Virus record (IMG/VR): IMGVR_UViG_3300027513_000014 | Span: 1-64,000 of that record | Strand: one strand, 5' to 3' | Length of the DNA: 64,000 nucleotides | Origin: a virus | Shown here: positions 14,499-25,570 of the stretch, piece after piece | Layout of the letters: each line of letters begins with the position of its first letter | Numbering within the stretch: position 1 is the stretch's first letter | Program-made: the position numbers and the translations under genes | Notes under the pieces: generated by a model | The model's database searches: none | What the model saw: only the letters and a program-made list of their open reading frames with translations | Told to the model about the DNA's origin: nothing

Positions 14499-15623
14499 AT
14501 GGCGACTACCCCCGAGGATCGGCGCGATCCCAATGCAAACGTTCCAGAATCAGTTAGGGCTGCTGCCGCCAAGGCGGAAGCTCTACACCGAGCGGTCTAC
14601 CCAGAGGCGGATACTGGTCAGCCTCCAGCCGATCAGCCCTCTAACGCGGAAGCAGAGGGTGCACCGCCAGCAGGGGTTTCGGCTTCAGCTCCCATCTCGG
14701 CTTCAGCTCCCATCTCTGCTGAAGCCCCTGCGTCCCATCCTGATGGGCCGGTTGATTGGGAGCATCGTTACACCTCTATGAAGGGCCGTCACGATAAGGC
14801 CCAAGACAGCATCAAGCAAATGTCGGAACAGATAACCAACCTCCAAAATGTGTTGGCTACTGTTAGCTCTATGCCTCAGGGGCCGTCTCAGGTCCCATAC
14901 GAGTTACGTGCTGAGAGTCTTCTTTCAGCCGACGAAGTAAACGATTACGGGGCTGAATTTCTCGATGTTGTCGGCAAGAAAGCGCGTGAAGCAACGTCCT
15001 CGATGGTTCAAGGGCTTCAGGGTGAGATACAGGACCTTAAGCGTCAGTTAGGCTATGTAGGGGGTAGTATAGCTCAAAATGCGCGCGAGCAGATGTTTGG
15101 CGCATTGGATCAGTATTTGCCTGCTTGGCGTGAGATAAATCAGGACCCGAAATTTTTTGCATGGTTGGCCTTGCCAGATACTTATTCTGGTGCTATACGC
15201 CATAATCTGTTGAAAGCTGCGTGGGACCGGAATGATACCGCTCGTTCGCTTGCTTTCTTCCAGGGCTTCCTCGCTGAAGAGGCTGCCGTTGATCCCGCGT
15301 ATAGGAATTTAGTTCAGCCGAATGGCTCCCAGGCTCCCCAGCAGCCACATGGGCAAGATGTTGGGCAGCCACAGCAGCACCAGCCGGATTGGCGAGGTGC
15401 AAGGCAAAACGGGGGAGTTCCGCTAGAGTCTTTCGCGGCACCCGGCAGAGCCAAGGCAGCGGCAGAAATCCCCGCTGAGAAGCCTTTAGTCAGACGATCC
15501 GACATCACCAGGTTCTACGCTGACTGTGCTGCGGGCAGATACCGTGGCAACGAAGCGGAGAAAACGCGGTTGGAGAGCGTCATCTTCGCCGCCCAGGCTG
15601 AAGGTAGGATCGTCAACAGCTAA
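14499..15623 (+). CDS. scaffolding protein
   Basis: 374 residues: an acidic, Ala/Pro-rich N-terminus with tandem SASAPI units (about 68-85), a coiled coil at about 95-130 (HDKAQDSIKQMSEQ), a helical core, a Gln-rich segment, and a basic C-terminus. Position directly before the coat gene and this composition are characteristic of podovirus scaffolds, which shape the prohead and leave before packaging. Confidence 0.75.
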   Translation: MATTPEDRRDPNANVPESVRAAAAKAEALHRAVYPEADTGQPPADQPSNAEAEGAPPAGVSASAPISASAPISAEAPASHPDGPVDWEHRYTSMKGRHDKAQDSIKQMSEQITNLQNVLATVSSMPQGPSQVPYELRAESLLSADEVNDYGAEFLDVVGKKAREATSSMVQGLQGEIQDLKRQLGYVGGSIAQNAREQMFGALDQYLPAWREINQDPKFFAWLALPDTYSGAIRHNLLKAAWDRNDTARSLAFFQGFLAEEAAVDPAYRNLVQPNGSQAPQQPHGQDVGQPQQHQPDWRGARQNGGVPLESFAAPGRAKAAAEIPAEKPLVRRSDITRFYADCAAGRYRGNEAEKTRLESVIFAAQAEGRIVNS

Positions 15624-15640
15624 ACTTCTCCGGGCGATCA

Positions 15641-15658
15641 GTTACCGTTTCCGGTAAC
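15641..15658. repeat. dispersed palindrome, copy 13
   Basis: GTTACCGTTTCCGGTAAC, between the scaffold stop and the coat start. A further inverted repeat (CCCCGGGGG) lies downstream. Confidence 0.92.
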
Positions 15659-15693
15659 TTCAACTCCCCGGGGGTAACTCTTCGGGGATTAAG

Positions 15694-16710
15694 ATGGCAT
15701 TTCCACTTTCACCGCAAACTACGTTTGTACCGCCTACTGGCGGTATTGTTACTTATCCCGCTGGCAGCACGGCTAATACGTTTGCTGCTACTGGCTTTAT
15801 CCCGGAGATTTGGTCCGGGAAAATGGTGGAGAAGTTTTATAACTCCACCGTTCTCGCTGCGATCTCGAACACTGATTACGAGGGCGAGATCAAAGCGTTC
15901 GGCGACAAGGTGCATATCCGCACCAAGCCGACGATCACCATTAAGAAATATGCTGCTGACGGTTTGCTGGTGCCAGACCGGCCCGCTGGTGGCGAAGTTA
16001 TTCTGAATATCGATCAGGGTCGGTATTGGAATACGATTCTGGATGATGTGATGCGGACGCAGTCTGACATCAATCTTCTCAGCATCTGGGCGGAGGATGC
16101 CGCCGAGCAGATGAAGATTACTATCGATACTGATGTGCTGCTGGGTATTCTTGGGCAGGCGCAGGCGACAACCAATAAGGGAGCTACGGCTGGCGCAGCT
16201 TCTGTAAATATCAATCTCGGCATAACCGGCACGCCGTTGGTTCTGGTTGCTGGCTCTCCAACAGCTGGCCAAGTGGATATTCTCGACGCGATCTTGCGTC
16301 TTGGTCAGGTTCTGGACGAGCAGAACATCCCGGAGACTGGTCGCTGGCTGCTTATCCCTGCGTGGGCGGCTACGCTGATCAAGCGTTCCGAACTGCGTCA
16401 GGCTTATTTGTCTGGCGATGCAGTGAGCATGCTCAGGAATGGACGCATCGGCATGGTTGACCGGTTCACGCTCTATAGCTCAAACCTGCTTCCGAAGGGT
16501 GTGATCACTGGCCCACCGGCCCTGGCTGCCGGCGAGACTGTGATGTATGCGGGTCATGCTCATGGGCTTACATTTGCGTCCCAGATGACGGAGATGGAAG
16601 TCATGCGTTCCGAGCACACTTTTGGCGATCTGCAGAGAGGCTTGCAAGTTTACGGCTATAAGGTCGTGGCCCCTGTGGCAATTGCAGAGGCGATCATCAA
16701 GCCGGTGTAG
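15694..16710 (+). CDS. major capsid protein
   Basis: 338 residues, HK97-fold-type coat by context and pattern: N-terminal flexible arm, VHIRTKPTITI strand region, an Asp-rich middle, and a C-terminal region with VMYAGHAHGLTFASQ and YGYKVVAPVAIAEA typical of phage coat proteins. It follows scaffold and precedes adaptor genes. The long gap after it contains a hairpin and palindrome copy 14, which could set its expression level. Confidence 0.88.
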   Translation: MAFPLSPQTTFVPPTGGIVTYPAGSTANTFAATGFIPEIWSGKMVEKFYNSTVLAAISNTDYEGEIKAFGDKVHIRTKPTITIKKYAADGLLVPDRPAGGEVILNIDQGRYWNTILDDVMRTQSDINLLSIWAEDAAEQMKITIDTDVLLGILGQAQATTNKGATAGAASVNINLGITGTPLVLVAGSPTAGQVDILDAILRLGQVLDEQNIPETGRWLLIPAWAATLIKRSELRQAYLSGDAVSMLRNGRIGMVDRFTLYSSNLLPKGVITGPPALAAGETVMYAGHAHGLTFASQMTEMEVMRSEHTFGDLQRGLQVYGYKVVAPVAIAEAIIKPV

Positions 16711-16731
16711 GCTTTCTTCTCTGTGGTGCAT

Positions 16732-16765
16732 CCCCCAGCCTTTAATCCTCCCTGGAGGCTGGGGG
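16732..16765 (+). terminator. stem-loop after coat gene
   Basis: CCCCCAGCCT, 14-nt loop, AGGCTGGGGG: a 10-bp GC-rich stem 21 bp after the coat stop. No T-run follows, so it may be a weak terminator or an mRNA-stabilising hairpin. Confidence 0.5.
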
Positions 16766-16767
16766 CT

Positions 16768-16785
16768 GTTACCGGAAACGGTAAC
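16768..16785. repeat. dispersed palindrome, copy 14
   Basis: GTTACCGGAAACGGTAAC, between the hairpin and the start of the next gene. Confidence 0.92.
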
Positions 16786-16800
16786 TCCTAGAGGTTCGGC

Positions 16801-17214
16801 ATGGCAGCGCTTGATACTGTAGGTAAGGTTATAAGTTATGCCAGGGTCCTCTTGCAGGATACGTTGGAGCCGTATCGCTATCCTGATATGGATTTGGTTA
16901 CTGCCTTGAACGCGGCTCTTCTGGATGCTCGTCGTCTTCGTCCAGATTTGTTTCTTTATACACCCACTGACGTGCCCTTTTATACCATCACTGGCATAGC
17001 GGGTATCCCTGAGGAGCCTCCTTTTCCTGATCCTGTTTTTAATGAAGTAATTGATCTGGATCAACAATATCGCATGGCGTTGGTTTATTTCATCCTCGGG
17101 CAGGCACAATTCCGTGATGAGGAGGATGTGCAGGATGCTCGCGCAATGCTGTTTATGACTAAGTTTACGCAAATGCTTACTGAGTCTCTCCTACCCCAGA
17201 GTATCGCCAGATGA
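16801..17214 (+). CDS. head-tail adaptor, DUF6682-like
   Basis: 137 residues. N-terminal helices with VISYARVLLQDTLEP and RYPDMDLVTALNAAL match the common small adaptor coded right after coat genes in podoviruses. A ring between portal and tail tube is the expected place. It ends with a 4-bp overlap (ATGA) with the next gene. Confidence 0.7.
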   Translation: MAALDTVGKVISYARVLLQDTLEPYRYPDMDLVTALNAALLDARRLRPDLFLYTPTDVPFYTITGIAGIPEEPPFPDPVFNEVIDLDQQYRMALVYFILGQAQFRDEEDVQDARAMLFMTKFTQMLTESLLPQSIAR

Positions 17215-17819
17215 GCGCACAGCTTGATCGCTTCATGAACGATGTTCGCATGCGCCTTCCGGGCGCTCTTGACGACGCTATCAAGTGGGAGTTGTTTTAC
17301 GCGCTGGATGAGTTCTGCAAGGAGACGAACGCGTGGCAGGAGAAGCTTATTTTATCCGTTACTCCTGATGCATTGGAGTATGAGATTGAGCCTGAGGAGA
17401 ATCGTGCCCGGATAGTAAGATTGCTATCTGTCACTACGGGAACGGGTGTTGAGGAGCGTCCGATATATGGCGCTACGTTGCCTGAGCCTGAGCTATTGGT
17501 ATTTCATCACCAACCAGATACTGCCGATTATAACGTGTTGGTGGCGCTGACAGTAGTGGACCCAGTTGATGCGGTTGATACGCTCCCAGACTTTCCTGAC
17601 TGGTTTTTTGTGAACTACAAACAGGAGATAACCGACGGGGTGTTATCCCGGATGATGTCACAACCTGCCAAGCCATATTTCTCACGTGATGGGTTTTTGC
17701 TTCATGGGAGAAGATTTCGCAATGGCATGTCGCGCGTTCGCATAGCGGTGGATCACCAGAACGTTTATGGGGGGCAACGCTGGACGTTTCCACGTTTTGC
17801 CCAGTGTGACGTACGATGA
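17211..17819 (+). CDS. head-tail connector / tail completion protein
   Basis: 202 residues, coupled to both neighbours by ATGA overlaps. Mixed helix and strand, with WELFYALDEFCKETNAW near the N-terminus. Position between adaptor and fibre genes suggests a structural connector protein, but no motif proves it. Confidence 0.6.
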   Translation: MSAQLDRFMNDVRMRLPGALDDAIKWELFYALDEFCKETNAWQEKLILSVTPDALEYEIEPEENRARIVRLLSVTTGTGVEERPIYGATLPEPELLVFHHQPDTADYNVLVALTVVDPVDAVDTLPDFPDWFFVNYKQEITDGVLSRMMSQPAKPYFSRDGFLLHGRRFRNGMSRVRIAVDHQNVYGGQRWTFPRFAQCDVR

Positions 17820-20380
17820 CTATCTGGCGCGGTTCACATTATAATATAATTTTTGACCTGGGACAGGAGCTGGGTGGTTCGCCTGTAGACATTACCGGGT
17901 GGGGGCTTCGTTCTCAGATACGGGATAAGAACTCCGATAAACAATACATGATTGAACTTACTACCGAGAACGGTGGCATAAAAATTATAGATGCGGTTGC
18001 TGGTAAGTTTGAGTTGGTAATCACTGCTGAACAAAATGTTGATTTTTCGCTTGGCAATGTAGTTGGTGATATGTTTCGCACCGACGTATTACCGGGTCCA
18101 GAGAGACTATTTGGTTTTCGCGATCGCGTCAGACGACCAGTTACGCGAGATGGGGATAGCCAAGTAGATGGTGGCGGCGGTGGCGGTGGCATACAGGGTC
18201 CCCCTGGTCCGCAAGGCCCCCCTGGTCCTACTGGTCCTGTTGGTCCGGGAGGACCAGAAGGTCAGGAAGGGCCAGTAGGCCCTCCAGGACCTGCAGGCGC
18301 TACCCCATCGGTCTACAATACGATGGAGATCGCTGCAGTATCTGATCTTTCCGATATTGATGCGATTGTCACAGGCGGTTTCTCTGTAGCCGGCGACGGC
18401 GGTGAGGGCGTTTACTCGGTGCAGGACACCGAGCCAGTAGCTCCTGCCATCAGCTTCGAGAACACTCCAACCCCTCCAATTATGGGCAGGTGGATCGTCC
18501 TGGCGGGTGACAGGATTAATCTCAAGGCCATGGGCGCTTCGCTGCTCGCTGCAGATAATCAGACGGATTACCTGCAGGATGCTGTGAACACTCACAAGCC
18601 GGTGTTTATCCCTGCCGGCACGGTGACTGTAAGTCAATCAATCCTCTACGATACGTATCTCAACATCGAGGGTGTTGGAGCAAATTTCCAAGGCGTACCG
18701 GGGATTGGGCCGAGCGTCATCTCCGGCAATATCCCAGAACCGCTCATTCGGCGCGGGGAAGTGTGGATCAACGATAATTATCCTAGTCCGCCGACTATTG
18801 TTGGCAACGCCAGTGCCAGCACCGGCAGCCGCCTCGCGCTGCGTCACCTGACGATGCAGAATTTTATGGACAAGGCTCCTGGAATATCCCCTTCGTGCTT
18901 ACAGGTATACAATAGCGTTAACCCGGTCACGGTTATACAGTGTTTGTTTAACTACAGATACCGGGGGGTGGAAATGATCCAGCCCTTTTCCGCGTCAGTG
19001 ATAGACTGTCGTTTCAATAGCGACTGGGTAAGCAACCATAACGTCTTTACCGATGATTATAGGGACGCAGTTGGTCTGCTCGGAATGCAGTTTCGGGCTT
19101 GGAATTGTGAGTTTATCGGCGGCGGGACGGGCGTGCGGCTTTGGGGCTCATCAAGTTTATATGGCGGACGGATTGAGGTGAACGGCTTGGGCATTCATTT
19201 GGGTGACCGGGCAATCAGCAATACCGGTAATAATGGGCCATTTAATTGGCAGGGTGTTATTGAAGGTGTGACTTTAGAGGCTAATCATGTTGGTATTGAC
19301 GCAGTGACCTTGTTCGATGCCCGCATTAGCCATTGCAACTTGCAATCTTCCACGAATGGCCCTGCACGTTTTCATCGTGACCTTCCGTATAGTGGCTTGG
19401 GCGATTGGGGGATGACGGTAGTCAACGGCACTCCTGGGTCGATCATCGAAGGCATTCAGATGAACGGCTCGTTTATGAAATACACCTACGACATCCGGTC
19501 GTCGTATTCAGGCACTGTGCGCGCGATTAGCGGGCAGAACACAGTTGTCCCGACAACGACTGTGGTTAGGCCGATCGGAGTGCATAAGACCAACCTGGTC
19601 AGCCGGGACACTACGACGCTGAAAACCCAGAGGAGTTTTTTCGATCAAGACCTTTACGATAGAGCGGCAGCGCTGCCGCTCGATAGTGATCGCTTTGTCT
19701 CGCACATTCCTAACTTGCGGCTCGCCACGTTGACGCAGCCCGACAATACTAAGCCGCCTGTTTTCGGGCGCAACCTCGCAGGCACGTTGACGGTAGCGAA
19801 TGGTGCGACCAGTGCCACCCACACATTCCTGCTGGGGGCTGGTGAGGGCACGGCACAGTTCACCGTCGCGCCGAATGCTGTGGCGCTGGTCGGCTCGTCG
19901 CTTACGGCGGGGACGTATTACTACGCCACGACGATTGTCGGCCCCCGAGGTGAAACGGGATGCACTGGGGTCTATGCCAACCCGCCCGTTGCGGGAGGTC
20001 TTACCTACAAGTCCGTGGTGATCGCCGCAGATCAAAAGGCGTCCATGGGGTTCGCCCCGATAACCGCGCCAATGCTGCGCAGGGTCTATCGCGGCACTAC
20101 GCTGGGCGTGCAGTTCGACGGCTTCTGGGAATTCACAGGAACCACGTTCGATGATGACGGCACGCAGGCATTCACCGGATACACGTATCCGCCGGCCTCC
20201 GGGGCCAGCGTGATAGTGCCGTCGCACGCGGAGCCGGATACGAATTATTTCGTCCAAGTGCAGCCCACGTGGGCGACGACGTGGCACGTGAGTGCGAAGT
20301 CCACGACTGCTTTCACGATTACCTTTGGCACCGCTGCGCCAAGCGATCAGACGGTGGGCTGGCTGATGTATAGGCCCTGA
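17816..20380 (+). CDS. tail fibre/spike with collagen-like stalk and beta-helix
   Basis: 854 residues. N-terminal virion-binding-type domain (about 1-105), a poly-Gly hinge, a short collagen-like Gly-X-Y run (about 125-160), then a long region with repeated short strands and Asn/Gly turns like a right-handed beta-helix (about 240-600), as in tailspikes that bind or cut surface polysaccharide, and a beta-sandwich-like end. Overlaps the preceding connector gene by 4 bp. Confidence 0.78.
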   Translation: MTIWRGSHYNIIFDLGQELGGSPVDITGWGLRSQIRDKNSDKQYMIELTTENGGIKIIDAVAGKFELVITAEQNVDFSLGNVVGDMFRTDVLPGPERLFGFRDRVRRPVTRDGDSQVDGGGGGGGIQGPPGPQGPPGPTGPVGPGGPEGQEGPVGPPGPAGATPSVYNTMEIAAVSDLSDIDAIVTGGFSVAGDGGEGVYSVQDTEPVAPAISFENTPTPPIMGRWIVLAGDRINLKAMGASLLAADNQTDYLQDAVNTHKPVFIPAGTVTVSQSILYDTYLNIEGVGANFQGVPGIGPSVISGNIPEPLIRRGEVWINDNYPSPPTIVGNASASTGSRLALRHLTMQNFMDKAPGISPSCLQVYNSVNPVTVIQCLFNYRYRGVEMIQPFSASVIDCRFNSDWVSNHNVFTDDYRDAVGLLGMQFRAWNCEFIGGGTGVRLWGSSSLYGGRIEVNGLGIHLGDRAISNTGNNGPFNWQGVIEGVTLEANHVGIDAVTLFDARISHCNLQSSTNGPARFHRDLPYSGLGDWGMTVVNGTPGSIIEGIQMNGSFMKYTYDIRSSYSGTVRAISGQNTVVPTTTVVRPIGVHKTNLVSRDTTTLKTQRSFFDQDLYDRAAALPLDSDRFVSHIPNLRLATLTQPDNTKPPVFGRNLAGTLTVANGATSATHTFLLGAGEGTAQFTVAPNAVALVGSSLTAGTYYYATTIVGPRGETGCTGVYANPPVAGGLTYKSVVIAADQKASMGFAPITAPMLRRVYRGTTLGVQFDGFWEFTGTTFDDDGTQAFTGYTYPPASGASVIVPSHAEPDTNYFVQVQPTWATTWHVSAKSTTAFTITFGTAAPSDQTVGWLMYRP

Positions 20381-20385
20381 TATAT

Positions 20386-20403
20386 GTTACTTTTTCCGGT
20401 AAC
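20386..20403. repeat. dispersed palindrome, copy 15
   Basis: GTTACTTTTTCCGGTAAC between two fibre genes, upstream of an AGGAGG site. Confidence 0.92.
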
Positions 20404-20424
20404 AATTTAGGAGGCTGGTTACCC

Positions 20425-23400
20425 GTGAATAAGATGGTCACCTACAGCGTAGACTCGGATTTCGAGGTCGAACTGGACCAGAACACGGCGATAACCGTTG
20501 TTCTCGGTACTCAGGGTATAGCTGGTCCTCCAGGTCCTCCGGGTCCTCAGGGTGCTGCTAGTACTGTTCCTGGCCCCGCTGGTCCTGAAGGTCCTGCCGG
20601 AGCAACGGGTGATACTGGCCCTGCTGGTGCCGAAGGCCCTGAAGGCCCCACTGGTCCTACTGGTGCGACTGGCCCACAGGGACCTGGACTTATTATTAAG
20701 GGTACAGTCGCTGACGTTGCTAGCTTGCCTACGTCGGGTTATGTTCTAGGCGATGCTTTTACTGTTACGTCGCCGTCTCCAACGACTGTGCATGTGGTGG
20801 TTGGCCTTGGCCCCCCGCTTGTATGGAATAATGTAGGCGCTTTTCAGGGTGCGACTGGTGCAACTGGGCCGACTGGGCCGACTGGCCCAACGGGTCCTAC
20901 TGGTTCTCAAGGCCCTGCCGGAGCGACTGGTGCGACTGGTGCGACTGGCCCGCAAGGTCCTATTGGCGCTCCTAGTACAGTTCCTGGCCCACAAGGTTTA
21001 CAAGGTCCAGTTGGTTTTACTGGTCCTACTGGTCCTGCTGGCCCTCCCAGCACAGTTCCTGGCCCTACTGGAGCGACTGGTGCTACCGGAGCGACTGGTG
21101 CGCCGTTTGTCATTAAGGGCACGGTAGCAACGGTTCCAGCGCTTCCAGGTTCTGGTGCAATTGGGGACGCTTATACTGTTACCGCCACTAACCCGGCTAG
21201 GGTTTATTCCTGGACAGGTGCTGCGCCTTGGAAAGATGGTGGTCCGTTTCAGGGGCAACCCGGCGCGTTAGGTCCTGTCGGTCCCGCTGGCCCAGCCGGT
21301 CCAAAGGGCGATACGGGTGCCGGCGTAAGAGTAATGGGTTCAGTTTCCGCCCTGGTAGATTGTCCTGCTACGGGCAACGCCGTGGGTGATGGTTACATTC
21401 TTACGAGCTTTACGCCGGATCATTTAGCTGTATGCACTGCACTGCCTAATAATTGGGTGGACGTAGGCGTGTTTCAGGGTCCAACAGGTGCAACAGGCCC
21501 GACTGGCCCGCAAGGTCCTTCTGGTGCTGACAGCACAGTTCCTGGCCCTAAAGGAGATACTGGCCTACAAGGTTCTGTGGGTCCCGGTGTTCCAGTTGGC
21601 GTTGTAGGTGATGTAGGAAAGTTTCTCAGGAAGAACGCTGCCGGTGTAGCTGATACGGGTTGGACTGCTATTACTTCAGCCCATGTTACTGGCTTAGGTC
21701 CGTGGGCAACTACTCAGAATCTTGCCAGCGCTACTGGAACGCTGCCTCCTGCTAATCTTAACGCTGCTACCTATGACCAGCTTAATAATATAACTATGGC
21801 TGGTTCGCTTGGTACGGCTACTGGGGTTGTTACCTCTCCGGCTGGTTCACTTCGTATAGGGCTTAAGACAACGGTTGGTCTTGATACAGGGTTTGTTGTG
21901 GTTGCTGGATCGGGGGATGCGCCTAATAGTGCACGTGGTGCGTGGGTAGGAGCTTATGGTGTTAATAATCCTACGGAACCGGGTACGTTACAGTTACGAT
22001 CCGGTACTGGTGGTTCTGTTAAGATAAATGGTGCTCCTGTAGCTGCTATAGCGACTTCAGGGAACGCAGCTGATTTGATAGGATCAATCCCGCTTACCAA
22101 GTTACCTTCACAATTAGCAGCTACCGTCCTTGGGAGAACTATTACCGGCGGGGCGGGTACGCCTATTGCTTTAACAGATGATAATCTTAGTGATTTTTCT
22201 TATGCGATTTCAGTAGGTGTTCCAGATGGACCTTCTTCCATAGTTGGGACTGCACCTATTAAACGTTCTAACAAGCAGCGCTGGTCAGATACTATCAATG
22301 TAATGGATTATGGGGCTGATCCAGGTGTTCCTAACGGTACAGCAGGAGCGCCTACGTTTCACACTGCTTTGACGAACGCTTATAATGAGGCTAAAGCACG
22401 GGGTTATTCTGAAATTCGCATTCCATCTGGTCGATTTAGGTTGGGCGATACGGTCACCCTGCTTAACGTAACCAGCGGTGATCGTATTCGATTTATCGGA
22501 TGTGGCAGGACCACCACCATCGAACCTAGCTTTGGGAATAAGCACTGGTTTCAGATTGGAGCGGTAGGTGCTACTCAACCTACTAGTAATCATACTACGA
22601 ATTTGTACTTTGAGAATATGGATTTCAGTCCGGGGGCTATTGGCAATGCAACGGCAGGTGCTGTCTTTAATCTACGAAACACTCGGTATTGTGCTTGGCG
22701 CGAATGCGCCTTTGTAGGGGTGCGGCAGGCGTTCAGAATGGGCTTCGATGCTACGCTCACTAACGACGTTGGGTCCATTCTTCTCGCTAATACCGCCTAT
22801 ATTAACGGTGCCGATCACACGATGGCGCACATGATAGAGCTGGGTTCTGGAGGAACCCTCGTAATGGAGGGAAATTATCTTCCGTTTGTTAACAGTGTGG
22901 TTCCGTCTATTTCAGGACAAGCATTTATCGCGCAGACTAATGCAAGCCTTAACTGGGACGGGCTTTTCGTTAATAGTTTTAACGGATCGGATTGGTATTA
23001 CTACGTGCTGTCGCAGGCAGGGGGGATCGTGAACTTTAACTGGGACGGGGGCGGTGGGCAGTTTGACGGGCCGACCAGGGGATTTGTGGCGTCGGTTGAT
23101 GGGAATACTCAATGGATGATTTCAAACTTGCTAATGCTGAAGGGGTATGGAGCGACTTCTATCGCAACTTATCCGCTGGATTGGAATAGTGCTGGGCATG
23201 TAACAATGTCGAATTGCATTATTGCGGGTTTTACTCATTATATATACGCAAGAGCTGGGACGGTGAATGTTATTGGTTGTACTTTTGAAGCGTGTGGGCG
23301 AGGGAGCACGGGGGATGTAGGTCCGCACCCGCTGATACGGTTTGATGCGCCGAACGGCCTAGTTACGGGCTGTTCCTATGTGCCGCGAAGCGGCACGACG

Positions 23401-23526
23401 ACAGCTTCAAGGAGCGTATCCTGGGGTGGGGATACTTCGGGATATAGGGTTGGTCCAACTGCTGCGGGTCCTACCGCAGCAGGTAACAACTTTAGGAATC
23501 TCACTACAGGTGGGACAAATCCATAA
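20425..23526 (+). CDS. tail fibre with several collagen-like blocks and beta-helix
   Basis: 1033 residues from a GTG at 20425 (AGGAGG 10 nt upstream); an in-frame ATG at 20434 is the alternative. At least four Gly-X-Y blocks alternate with small repeated domains of the kind [15 protein letters not shown] / [15 protein letters not shown], so the stalk grew by internal duplication. The C-terminal 400 residues look like a pectate-lyase-type beta-helix beginning at [11 protein letters not shown]. Probable receptor-binding or depolymerase fibre. Confidence 0.8.
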   Translation: MNKMVTYSVDSDFEVELDQNTAITVVLGTQGIAGPPGPPGPQGAASTVPGPAGPEGPAGATGDTGPAGAEGPEGPTGPTGATGPQGPGLIIKGTVADVASLPTSGYVLGDAFTVTSPSPTTVHVVVGLGPPLVWNNVGAFQGATGATGPTGPTGPTGPTGSQGPAGATGATGATGPQGPIGAPSTVPGPQGLQGPVGFTGPTGPAGPPSTVPGPTGATGATGATGAPFVIKGTVATVPALPGSGAIGDAYTVTATNPARVYSWTGAAPWKDGGPFQGQPGALGPVGPAGPAGPKGDTGAGVRVMGSVSALVDCPATGNAVGDGYILTSFTPDHLAVCTALPNNWVDVGVFQGPTGATGPTGPQGPSGADSTVPGPKGDTGLQGSVGPGVPVGVVGDVGKFLRKNAAGVADTGWTAITSAHVTGLGPWATTQNLASATGTLPPANLNAATYDQLNNITMAGSLGTATGVVTSPAGSLRIGLKTTVGLDTGFVVVAGSGDAPNSARGAWVGAYGVNNPTEPGTLQLRSGTGGSVKINGAPVAAIATSGNAADLIGSIPLTKLPSQLAATVLGRTITGGAGTPIALTDDNLSDFSYAISVGVPDGPSSIVGTAPIKRSNKQRWSDTINVMDYGADPGVPNGTAGAPTFHTALTNAYNEAKARGYSEIRIPSGRFRLGDTVTLLNVTSGDRIRFIGCGRTTTIEPSFGNKHWFQIGAVGATQPTSNHTTNLYFENMDFSPGAIGNATAGAVFNLRNTRYCAWRECAFVGVRQAFRMGFDATLTNDVGSILLANTAYINGADHTMAHMIELGSGGTLVMEGNYLPFVNSVVPSISGQAFIAQTNASLNWDGLFVNSFNGSDWYYYVLSQAGGIVNFNWDGGGGQFDGPTRGFVASVDGNTQWMISNLLMLKGYGATSIATYPLDWNSAGHVTMSNCIIAGFTHYIYARAGTVNVIGCTFEACGRGSTGDVGPHPLIRFDAPNGLVTGCSYVPRSGTTTASRSVSWGGDTSGYRVGPTAAGPTAAGNNFRNLTTGGTNP

Positions 23527-23538
23527 CCTAAAGGTAAC
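23523..23538. repeat. degenerate palindrome upstream of a fibre gene
   Basis: ATAACCTAAAGGTAAC, overlapping the previous stop; its AAAGG also serves as the ribosome-binding site of the next gene. Related forms precede the genes at 42610 and 46189. Confidence 0.55.
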
Positions 23539-23545
23539 TTAAGCT

Positions 23546-24508
23546 ATGGCGATTTCCCTCAAGCATGACAAAGTCAGCGACAAGTCTGATGGTCAGGATA
23601 GTTCTCTCTTGCAGCCATCGCATTGGAATGCGGAGCATGTGTTTAAGGTTGAAGCTAAAAAGCTTGTTGGGAATAGCACTAGCTCGTCTGGTAACGCAGC
23701 GGAGATATCTGTTGGTGCTGGCCTGAAATTAGACGCCGGCGCGCTGACGTTTAGTGGTAGCGATGCCTTAATTGTGTCTGCGGCTAATCCTGATCTTCCA
23801 ACTGCTCGTGTGCTTACTGGTGTTGCCCCCGTAACCGTAGATTTGACAACTGTTGCGCAAGCTAAAGTCAGTGTCGCTGATAACGGTATAACGCTTGATA
23901 AGCTGGATCACGGCACGAAGGGCGATATCCTTTATTACGGAGATTCTGGTGCTCCTGCGAGATTACCCATTGGTCCAGTTGGTACGTTTTTAAAGACTGG
24001 CACTGCTGCAGTTGTTGGTCCTCCGGCTGTCGCTGCTACTAATCCATCATGGGCATTTTCCGGTGCTCCCCATGCAGTGTTAAAAGACAAAAAAGGTAAC
24101 GGTGTAGCTGGTGGTAGCTTTACTGTTGGCGATTGGCGTGACAGAGTTTTAAACGATGAAGCTTATGATACTTATGGATTTGTTACCTTAGCATCTAATG
24201 CGTTTACGCTGGTAGCTGGAACGTATGTTATCGAGTGGAGTACGCCGGCATATAATGTAACTCAGCACCAGAGTCGTTTATGGAATTCGACAGATAGTTT
24301 AATACTAGAATCGGGGACGGCTGAATTTTCTGGTACAACACAGAATAGGTCTTTAGGCGTTGCCAAATTTACTATCGCAGCCTCTAAAGCATTAAAAATT
24401 CAGCATAGATGTGATAGCACTAGAGCTACTGATGGTTTTGGTGCTCCCGCAAACTATAACGGTATGGCTGAGATTTATACCATTGTGAAGATTTGGCGAG
24501 TGGAGTGA
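23546..24508 (+). CDS. tail fibre / receptor-binding-type protein
   Basis: 320 residues. The N-terminus (MAISLKHDKVSDKSDGQDSS, then LQPSHWNAEH) is of a type found in phage tail proteins; the C-terminal part is beta-rich and ends IYTIVKIWRVE, suggesting a C1q-like or jelly-roll knob. Third fibre-type gene in a row. Confidence 0.65.
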   Translation: MAISLKHDKVSDKSDGQDSSLLQPSHWNAEHVFKVEAKKLVGNSTSSSGNAAEISVGAGLKLDAGALTFSGSDALIVSAANPDLPTARVLTGVAPVTVDLTTVAQAKVSVADNGITLDKLDHGTKGDILYYGDSGAPARLPIGPVGTFLKTGTAAVVGPPAVAATNPSWAFSGAPHAVLKDKKGNGVAGGSFTVGDWRDRVLNDEAYDTYGFVTLASNAFTLVAGTYVIEWSTPAYNVTQHQSRLWNSTDSLILESGTAEFSGTTQNRSLGVAKFTIAASKALKIQHRCDSTRATDGFGAPANYNGMAEIYTIVKIWRVE

Positions 24509-24521
24509 GATAGACAGTGCT

Positions 24522-24704
24522 GTGGACCCGTTCACCGCTACCATACTCTTTTTTATGTGGCTGGCGCTGCGGCCTGAGCACCATCATCCGCCTGTTGATC
24601 TACATCCGAAGCATGATCAGTGTTGTATGCACAAAGGCTGTATGCGTCATCAGCACTTCTCGGGTAGAGCTTGCGGTATCCCGTGGGATTGGGAAAATAG
24701 ATGA
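24522..24704 (+). CDS. small His/Cys-rich membrane protein
   Basis: 60 residues from a GTG. N-terminal hydrophobic stretch (TATILFFMWLAL) followed by a His/Cys-rich tail (HHHPPVDLHPKH, CCMHKGCMRHQH) that could bind metal. Its stop overlaps the endolysin start (ATGA). An overlapping frame (24517-24708) also lies open but has no junction of this kind. A lysis accessory role is possible from position only. Confidence 0.5.
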   Translation: MDPFTATILFFMWLALRPEHHHPPVDLHPKHDQCCMHKGCMRHQHFSGRACGIPWDWENR

Positions 24705-25273
24705 TTGATCGTGACATCTATTTCAACCATGTGCGTGATAGCCTTTTCAGCGGCGCGTTGGAGCAAGTTCATGTCGATGGTCAGTCGGTAATCCTCGCAG
24801 TCTGGGACTACCAAGCTGGTGGCACGCCGATGAACGATCTCAGGTGGCTGGCCTACATGCTATCGACTGTTTACCACGAGACTGCACAACGTATGTGGCC
24901 TGTCACTGAGTATGGCTCACAGGAGTATTTGCAGGGCAAGGAATACTATCCGTATATCGGGCGCGGCTTCGTGCAGCTTACATGGCAGACTAACTACGAT
25001 TACGCCAGTAAGGCATTGGCGTTGATTGATGAGCGTGACCTTGTGGCTCACCCGGAGATGGCGCTTGATTCGCTTATCGCTACCAGGATTTTATTCAGAG
25101 GCATGGCGGAAGGTTGGTTCACCAATCGCAAGCTTGGTGAATATTTTAATACCGAAAAGGACGATCCCATCAATGCGCGCCAGATAATTAATGGTAATGA
25201 CGATGATACGCTTATTGCGGGTCATCATGAAAAGTTTCTGGTAGCACTAACGGCAGCATCAGGGAGTGTGTAG
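24701..25273 (+). CDS. endolysin, GH19 chitinase-like
   Basis: 190 residues. The GH19-type signature is visible: AYMLSTVYHETAQRM with catalytic Glu, then VTEYG with the second acid, and GRGFVQLTWQTNYDYAS. Degrades the glycan strands of peptidoglycan to release progeny. No signal peptide is seen, so it would need a holin. Followed directly by a small gene. Confidence 0.85.
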   Translation: MIDRDIYFNHVRDSLFSGALEQVHVDGQSVILAVWDYQAGGTPMNDLRWLAYMLSTVYHETAQRMWPVTEYGSQEYLQGKEYYPYIGRGFVQLTWQTNYDYASKALALIDERDLVAHPEMALDSLIATRILFRGMAEGWFTNRKLGEYFNTEKDDPINARQIINGNDDDTLIAGHHEKFLVALTAASGSV

Positions 25274-25540
25274 ATGGCGATAAATATGCAGATTACTGTT
25301 ACTGAAGGTTCAGTGGCAGTGATTTACTTTCAGGACGGTTCGTCCATGACGGTGGATGAAAACTCCAGTGAGAGCATTCAGCTTATCGAAAGGGGTTTTG
25401 CCACTGTCAGCGATGCTGCTCCTGTTGAAGAAGGTGAGCATCCGCCTCCTGGATACATATTTGCGCAAGCCATGGTAAAGTTTTGGCAGTTTATGGTGAA
25501 TCAGGTAAAAGGCGAGAACCCTGAAGTTAACCCACTTTAA
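25274..25540 (+). CDS. hypothetical protein after endolysin
   Basis: 88 residues starting right at the endolysin stop. N-terminal beta-rich half (MQITVTEGSVAVIYFQDGSS) and an acidic helical C-terminal half. Similar small proteins occur among virion genes; function unknown. Confidence 0.65.
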   Translation: MAINMQITVTEGSVAVIYFQDGSSMTVDENSSESIQLIERGFATVSDAAPVEEGEHPPPGYIFAQAMVKFWQFMVNQVKGENPEVNPL

Positions 25541-25547
25541 GGAGGCG

Positions 25548-25565
25548 GTTACTTTTTCCGGTAAC
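25548..25565. repeat. dispersed palindrome, copy 16 (between SD and ATG)
   Basis: GTTACTTTTTCCGGTAAC sits between GGAGGCG (25541-25547) and the ATG at 25571. If it folded in the mRNA, the effective Shine-Dalgarno spacing would fall to about 5-6 nt. Confidence 0.92.
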
Positions 25566-25570
25566 TTTAG

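Noticed and set aside
24517-24708. Alternative frame over the small gene before the endolysin
   Set aside because: Lacks the exact ATGA junction with the endolysin; the 24522-24704 frame has it and a clear hydrophobic segment.
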